Source of the DNA: Paracoccaceae bacterium
GTDB lineage: Bacteria; Pseudomonadota; Alphaproteobacteria; Rhodobacterales; Rhodobacteraceae
DNA length: 7,400 nt
Assembly (NCBI GenBank): GCA_015487255.1
Contig: WFQA01000047.1
Location: forward strand, 1-7,400
Direction: 5' to 3'
Numbering within the stretch: position 1 is the first letter of the stretch; each line of letters begins with the position of its first letter. Made by a program: the position numbers and the translations under genes. Below the pieces are notes generated by a model that was not told where the DNA came from, made no database searches, and saw only the letters and a program-made list of their open reading frames with translations. Positions 5,623 to 7,400 of this stretch are shown piece by piece.

Positions 5623-7400
5623 TCATTCCGCCTCCGTGCCGATAAACCCCCCGGATTGCCGGTTCCAAAAACCCGCATAAAGCCCGGCTTTGGCCAATAG
5701 CGCGCCATGGGTGCCTTGCTCGGCCACCCGGCCCGCATCGAGCACCACGATCCGGTCCATCTGGGCGATGGTGGAAAGCCGATGCGCAATGGCGATCACG
5801 GTTTTGCCCTGCATCACCCCGTAAAGCGTTTCCTGAATGGCGGCTTCTACCTCTGAATCCAGCGCGCTGGTGGCTTCGTCCAGCACCAAGATTGGCGCGT
5901 CTTTCAGGATCACCCGCGCAATGGCAATGCGCTGCCGCTGCCCGCCCGAAAGCTTGACCCCGCGCTCGCCCACCTGCGCGTCATAGCCCGTGTTGCCATA
6001 AGGGTCTTGCAACTCAAGGATAAAATCATGGGCCTCGGCGCGCTTGGCGGCCTGCACCATTTCCGCCTCGCTGGCCCCGGGGCGGCCATACATGATATTG
6101 GCGCGCACCGAGCGGTGCAGCAAAGAGCTATCCTGCGTCACCATGCCGATCTGGCGGCGCAGGCTGTCCTGGGTCACCGCGCTCACCGCTTGCCCGTCGA
6201 TCAGTATCTGCCCGGATTCCGCATCACGAAAGCGCAGCAGCAGGTTGACAAGGCTGGATTTGCCCGAGCCGGAACGCCCGACCAGCCCGAGCTTTTCGCC
6301 GGGTTTTACCGTCAGGTTCACCGCATCCAGCCCGCCATGGCCCTTGCCGTAATGGTGGGTCAGGCCCTTGATGCGTATCTCGCCTTTTGTCAGGGCCAGA
6401 TCGGGCGCACCATCAGCATCCTTCACCGCATGCGGCACCGAAATGCTTTGCAGGCCTTCGCGCATCACCCCGGCATGTTCAAACAGGCGCACGGTCACCC
6501 ACATGATCCAGCCGGTCATGCCGTTCAGGCGGATGGTCAGCGCCGTGGCCGCAGCCACCTCCCCCACGCTGACAATCCCGTTGCTCCAAAGCCAGATCGC
6601 CGGGCCGATAACCCCGACCATCAAAAACCCGTTCAGCGCGGCAAGGGAAAAGGTCAGCCGGGTCATCAACCGCAAAAACCGCAAAAACCGGGTGCGGTGG
6701 CGCTTCATGGCGGCAAGCGCGTATTGCTCCTCGCGCTTGCCATGGGCAAACAGCTTGACCGACTCAATATTGGAATACGCGTCCACAATCCGGCCGGTGA
6801 CCAGTGATTTGGTCTCGGACATGCGCTCGGAAGCGCGCGCCACACGGGTGGCCACCCGCTTTACAAACCATATGTAAATCAGCAGCCACAGCGCCATCGG
6901 CGCGGCGAGGCGCATATCTATCGTCATCAAAACCAGAATGGCACCAAGCACATAGGTCGTGGCATACCAGATCCCCTCCAAAGACATATAGGCGCTGTCT
7001 TCCATCGCCGGGCCCATCTGCATTACCCGGTTGGCCAGCCGCCCGGCAAAATCGTTTTGAAAGAACTCAGAGCTTTGCCCAAGCAGGTGTTTATGCGCCT
7101 GCCAGCGCGCCTGCTCTTGCATGTTTCCCGCCAGGGTTTGCTCTAAAAACAGGTGGTTGGAGGTGATGATGATTGGCCGCAACAGCAGGATGAACAGCCC
7201 GGCAAGCAGCAGCTCAACCCCGTGCAGCGCCCACATATTTTCGGCACCCGCGCTGTTCATCAGGTCAATGATCCGGCCGGAATAGAAGATCAGCCCGCTT
7301 TCCATCAAGGCGGTCAGCACCCCGAGCAGAGCCATCACCGGCAACCATTTCCCGAACGGCGCAAGCTGGGTCTTGATATAGGGCCAGAGCAGGGCGGGCG
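5623..7400 (-). CDS. ABC exporter half-transporter, permease-ATPase fusion (5' end cut by window edge)
   Basis: This inner-membrane protein pairs a six-helix type I exporter domain with one nucleotide-binding domain, so two copies, or this and a partner, form a working pump. Counting from the TTG at 7344-7342, hydrophobic segments lie at about 1-28, 42-62, 123-143, 146-164, 232-256 and 265-285. The ATPase motifs are all intact: Walker A GRSGSGKSS (356-364, bases 6253-6279), Q-loop Gln404, signature LSGGQ (465-469, bases 5938-5952), Walker B ILVLDE (485-490), D-loop SALD (493-496) and His521 in the H-loop. The frame stays open from 7344 to the window end, reading about 18 further residues (including WPYIKTQLAPFGKW) typical of the segment before helix 1, so the true start is outside. 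It resembles MsbA/MdlB-type exporters; the substrate (lipid, drug or peptide) cannot be told. It converges on the DeoR gene and is probably not in its regulon. Confidence 0.93.
   Translation of the reverse strand, partial: PALLWPYIKTQLAPFGKWLPVMALLGVLTALMESGLIFYSGRIIDLMNSAGAENMWALHGVELLLAGLFILLLRPIIITSNHLFLEQTLAGNMQEQARWQAHKHLLGQSSEFFQNDFAGRLANRVMQMGPAMEDSAYMSLEGIWYATTYVLGAILVLMTIDMRLAAPMALWLLIYIWFVKRVATRVARASERMSETKSLVTGRIVDAYSNIESVKLFAHGKREEQYALAAMKRHRTRFLRFLRLMTRLTFSLAALNGFLMVGVIGPAIWLWSNGIVSVGEVAAATALTIRLNGMTGWIMWVTVRLFEHAGVMREGLQSISVPHAVKDADGAPDLALTKGEIRIKGLTHHYGKGHGGLDAVNLTVKPGEKLGLVGRSGSGKSSLVNLLLRFRDAESGQILIDGQAVSAVTQDSLRRQIGMVTQDSSLLHRSVRANIMYGRPGASEAEMVQAAKRAEAHDFILELQDPYGNTGYDAQVGERGVKLSGGQRQRIAIARVILKDAPILVLDEATSALDSEVEAAIQETLYGVMQGKTVIAIAHRLSTIAQMDRIVVLDAGRVAEQGTHGALLAKAGLYAGFWNRQSGGFIGTEAE

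Noticed and set aside
6664..6684. Tandem 9-base repeat (CGCAAAAAC twice) in the exporter gene
   Set aside because: It encodes a repeated Phe-Leu-Arg on the minus strand within an ordinary cytoplasmic loop; two copies do not make a meaningful repeat array.
6007..6807. A 266-codon plus-strand open frame opposite the ABC exporter
   Set aside because: Its composition is typical of an antisense shadow and it overlaps the intact permease-ATPase gene throughout, with no motif of its own.

Overview
The window looks like chromosomal DNA of an alphaproteobacterium, most likely in or near the Rhodobacteraceae (roseobacter-type). The reasons are a moderately high GC content, a plant/alphaproteobacterial-type glutamate-cysteine ligase, and a large DMGDH/SARDH-type flavoprotein of a kind common in that group. 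The placement is inferred from protein character, not from a database search. Coding density is very high: five genes and no gene-free stretch over 300 bases. I saw no tRNA, rRNA, CRISPR array, insertion sequence or phage gene.

Layout: (1) 1-1316, plus strand: glutamate-cysteine ligase, first step of glutathione synthesis, with its N-terminus cut by the window edge. (2) 1313-3751, minus strand: an 812-residue FAD-dependent oxidoreductase fused to a GcvT-like folate-binding module (dimethylglycine/sarcosine dehydrogenase family). It converges on gene 1 so tightly that the two stop codons overlap. (3) 3756-4634, minus strand: a small choline/ethanolamine-kinase-like phosphotransferase, 4 bases upstream of gene 2 and clearly in the same operon. 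(4) about 4703-5596, plus strand: a DeoR-family repressor divergent from the kinase/oxidoreductase operon. (5) 5623-7400, minus strand: an ABC exporter half-transporter (six membrane helices plus ATPase), cut at its N-terminus by the window edge.

The unit of interest is genes 2-4. A kinase and a demethylating, folate-linked flavoenzyme share an operon, with a DeoR regulator transcribed away from them. DeoR-family regulators usually sense phosphorylated small molecules, so a plausible model is that the kinase phosphorylates an amino alcohol or related compound and the product, or a derivative, is the inducer. The oxidoreductase would oxidise an N-methyl amine and pass the one-carbon unit to tetrahydrofolate. 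The substrate cannot be read from the sequence. The divergent region holds a perfect TATAAT box facing the operon and a 6+4+6 inverted repeat (TTTGAC-n4-GTCAAA). This repeat lies inside the nominal 5' end of the deoR reading frame, which suggests the true regulator start is further downstream. The ligase and exporter look like unrelated neighbours.
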